DNA from: Sipunculus nudus
Lineage: Eukaryota > Annelida > Sipuncula > Golfingiida > Sipunculidae
Assembly: GCA_026874595.1 (NCBI GenBank)
Contig: CM049311.1
Coordinates: 17,445,676-17,509,675, forward strand
Length of the DNA stretch: 64,000 nucleotides
Direction: 5' to 3'
Below the pieces are notes generated by a model. It was not told the DNA's origin. It was given only the letters and a program-made list of their open reading frames with translations, and did no database searches. Both the position numbers and the translations under genes were made by a program. Below are positions 63,278 to 64,000 of this stretch, piece after piece; position 1 is the first letter of the stretch, and every line of letters starts with the position of its first letter.

Positions 63278-63337
63278 TGGCCCTAATGACCACACCGGCC
63301 TCTACCGTGGCTCCAACCACATCTCCAGAGACAACTG
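63278..63337 (+). CDS. Mucin-like stalk exon, copy 8 (Thr to Met variant)
   Basis: Last exon in the window, 1,985 bp after copy 7, with the same V-A-L-M start as copy 5. Its downstream intron continues to the window edge with no sign of the array ending. A membrane anchor, other domains or the stop codon would lie further on. Confidence 0.82.
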
Positions 63338-64000
63338 GTAAGTTATATACCTGTCTTTCATGGCTCTATGAATCCCTCTCTGATTCATGTAAATTTAATA
63401 CAATAAGGTCATCCCTGTAAGGAGAAATATACAGCATGTAGTGTGCAATCGTATCAAAACAAGACAAACTGGGTCTATCCGATTACTTTATCTGTCCTAA
63501 GTTGTGTCTACAAAACTGCTTAGAAAACCATTTTAACTTAAACGTAATTTTCTTCGAGAGCAACAAAACATTATAAAATTTCCGTTTGGATTTATACAAG
63601 GAGATTCTACAGTAAATGAACTAACAGACATTTTTCATCTGTTCTGTGAGCCCCTAGATAATGGGATGGATGTTTATGTTGTTTTTTGTGATATATATAT
63701 AAACTTTCAAAAGAATATGGCATAAAGGAATTTTACTTCAGATAAAGGGAAATGATCAAAATATATGACACATTTCTCTTATGGTTAAATGATAACCTAC
63801 ACAATGGGAAACAGCTAACCTTGACTCGGAATGGGTGTTTTGACTGTGGTATAATAAAGGGGGAGTGCAGAAGGGTACATTCTTGAGAACGATTTTATTT
63901 TTCATATATATGTATTAACGACATAGTTGATTTTTGTTATGTTAAATAAGACTTTTCGCAGACGTACAAAACTTTGTCAAATTGTCCGAAACAATTTCTA

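Larger units (their letters stand above)
48655..64000 (+). repeat. Direct tandem array of about 2-kb exon-bearing units
   Basis: Seven intervals between exon starts are 2,779, 1,907, 1,988, 1,989, 1,988, 1,987 and 1,985 bp. From 53.3 kb on, the units look nearly identical to the eye across exon, intron and LINE relic, differing by single bases and homopolymer lengths. The first two units are clearly older. Each unit has the order: 60-nt exon, donor, about 185 bp of intron, a dead LINE RT fragment of about 1.2 kb, about 350 bp of unrelated DNA, a poly-G run, acceptor. The array is cut by the window end. Confidence 0.93.

Noticed and set aside
1-64000. CRISPR arrays, bacterial operons, rRNA genes
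   Set aside because: None seen. The regular repeats here have 157-bp or 2-kb periods without unique spacers, and the coding signals are spliced exons.

Overview
This is eukaryotic nuclear DNA, AT-rich, with phase-consistent spliced exons, long introns, many (TA)n and (CT)n microsatellites and several classes of degraded transposon. The repeat types (a Helitron-like element with a 157-bp internal repeat and CGGAC-rich tail, CR1/L2-like and jockey-like LINE fragments, a tRNA-derived SINE, an INT-before-RT Ty3/gypsy relic) and the C-type lectin exons suggest a marine invertebrate, most likely a mollusc and perhaps a bivalve. That assignment is inference: no species marker is present.

The main gene lies on the + strand and spans nearly the whole window. 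Two exons (4803-5018 and 8886-9098) make one C-type lectin-like domain (CTLD). A 36-nt linker exon (32754-32789) follows, then an array of 60-nt exons (48655 to 63337, at least eight). Each 60-nt exon encodes 20 residues of Thr/Pro/Ser-rich, mucin-like stalk. Every confident junction I could read is phase 1, so all the exons are symmetric 1-1 modules that can be duplicated or skipped without a frameshift. The signal peptide and 5' exons are not recognised and may lie upstream. The 3' end is beyond the window.

Region by region: 1-4802 is upstream or intronic DNA with palindromic CGAGATCTCG repeats, microsatellites and a SINE. 5019-8885 is the intron that splits the CTLD. 9099-32753 is a 23.7-kb intron. 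It holds antisense CTLD-like fragments (13.3-14.2 kb), a foldback element with satellite arms (16.7-18.5 kb), a duplicated LINE RT fragment (24.9-26.1 kb), a possible promoter and LTR-like island (26.8-27.8 kb), and a Helitron-like element carrying 11 copies of a palindrome matching the oestrogen-response-element consensus (30.1-32.1 kb). 32790-48654 holds a broken Ty3/gypsy element with integrase upstream of RT (34.0-36.8 kb), a LINE 3' fragment (41.1-41.9 kb), a candidate exon at 42.6 kb, two decayed relatives of the 60-nt exon (43.26 and 48.31 kb) and a CR1/L2-like LINE on the minus strand (43.6-46.8 kb).

From 48.6 kb to the end the sequence is a direct tandem array. The period is about 1,985-1,989 bp in the five most recent intervals. 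Each unit carries one 60-nt exon and a dead jockey-like LINE fragment. The array appears to be lengthening the stalk of the lectin by unit-by-unit amplification, and the window ends inside it. This is the most striking feature here.
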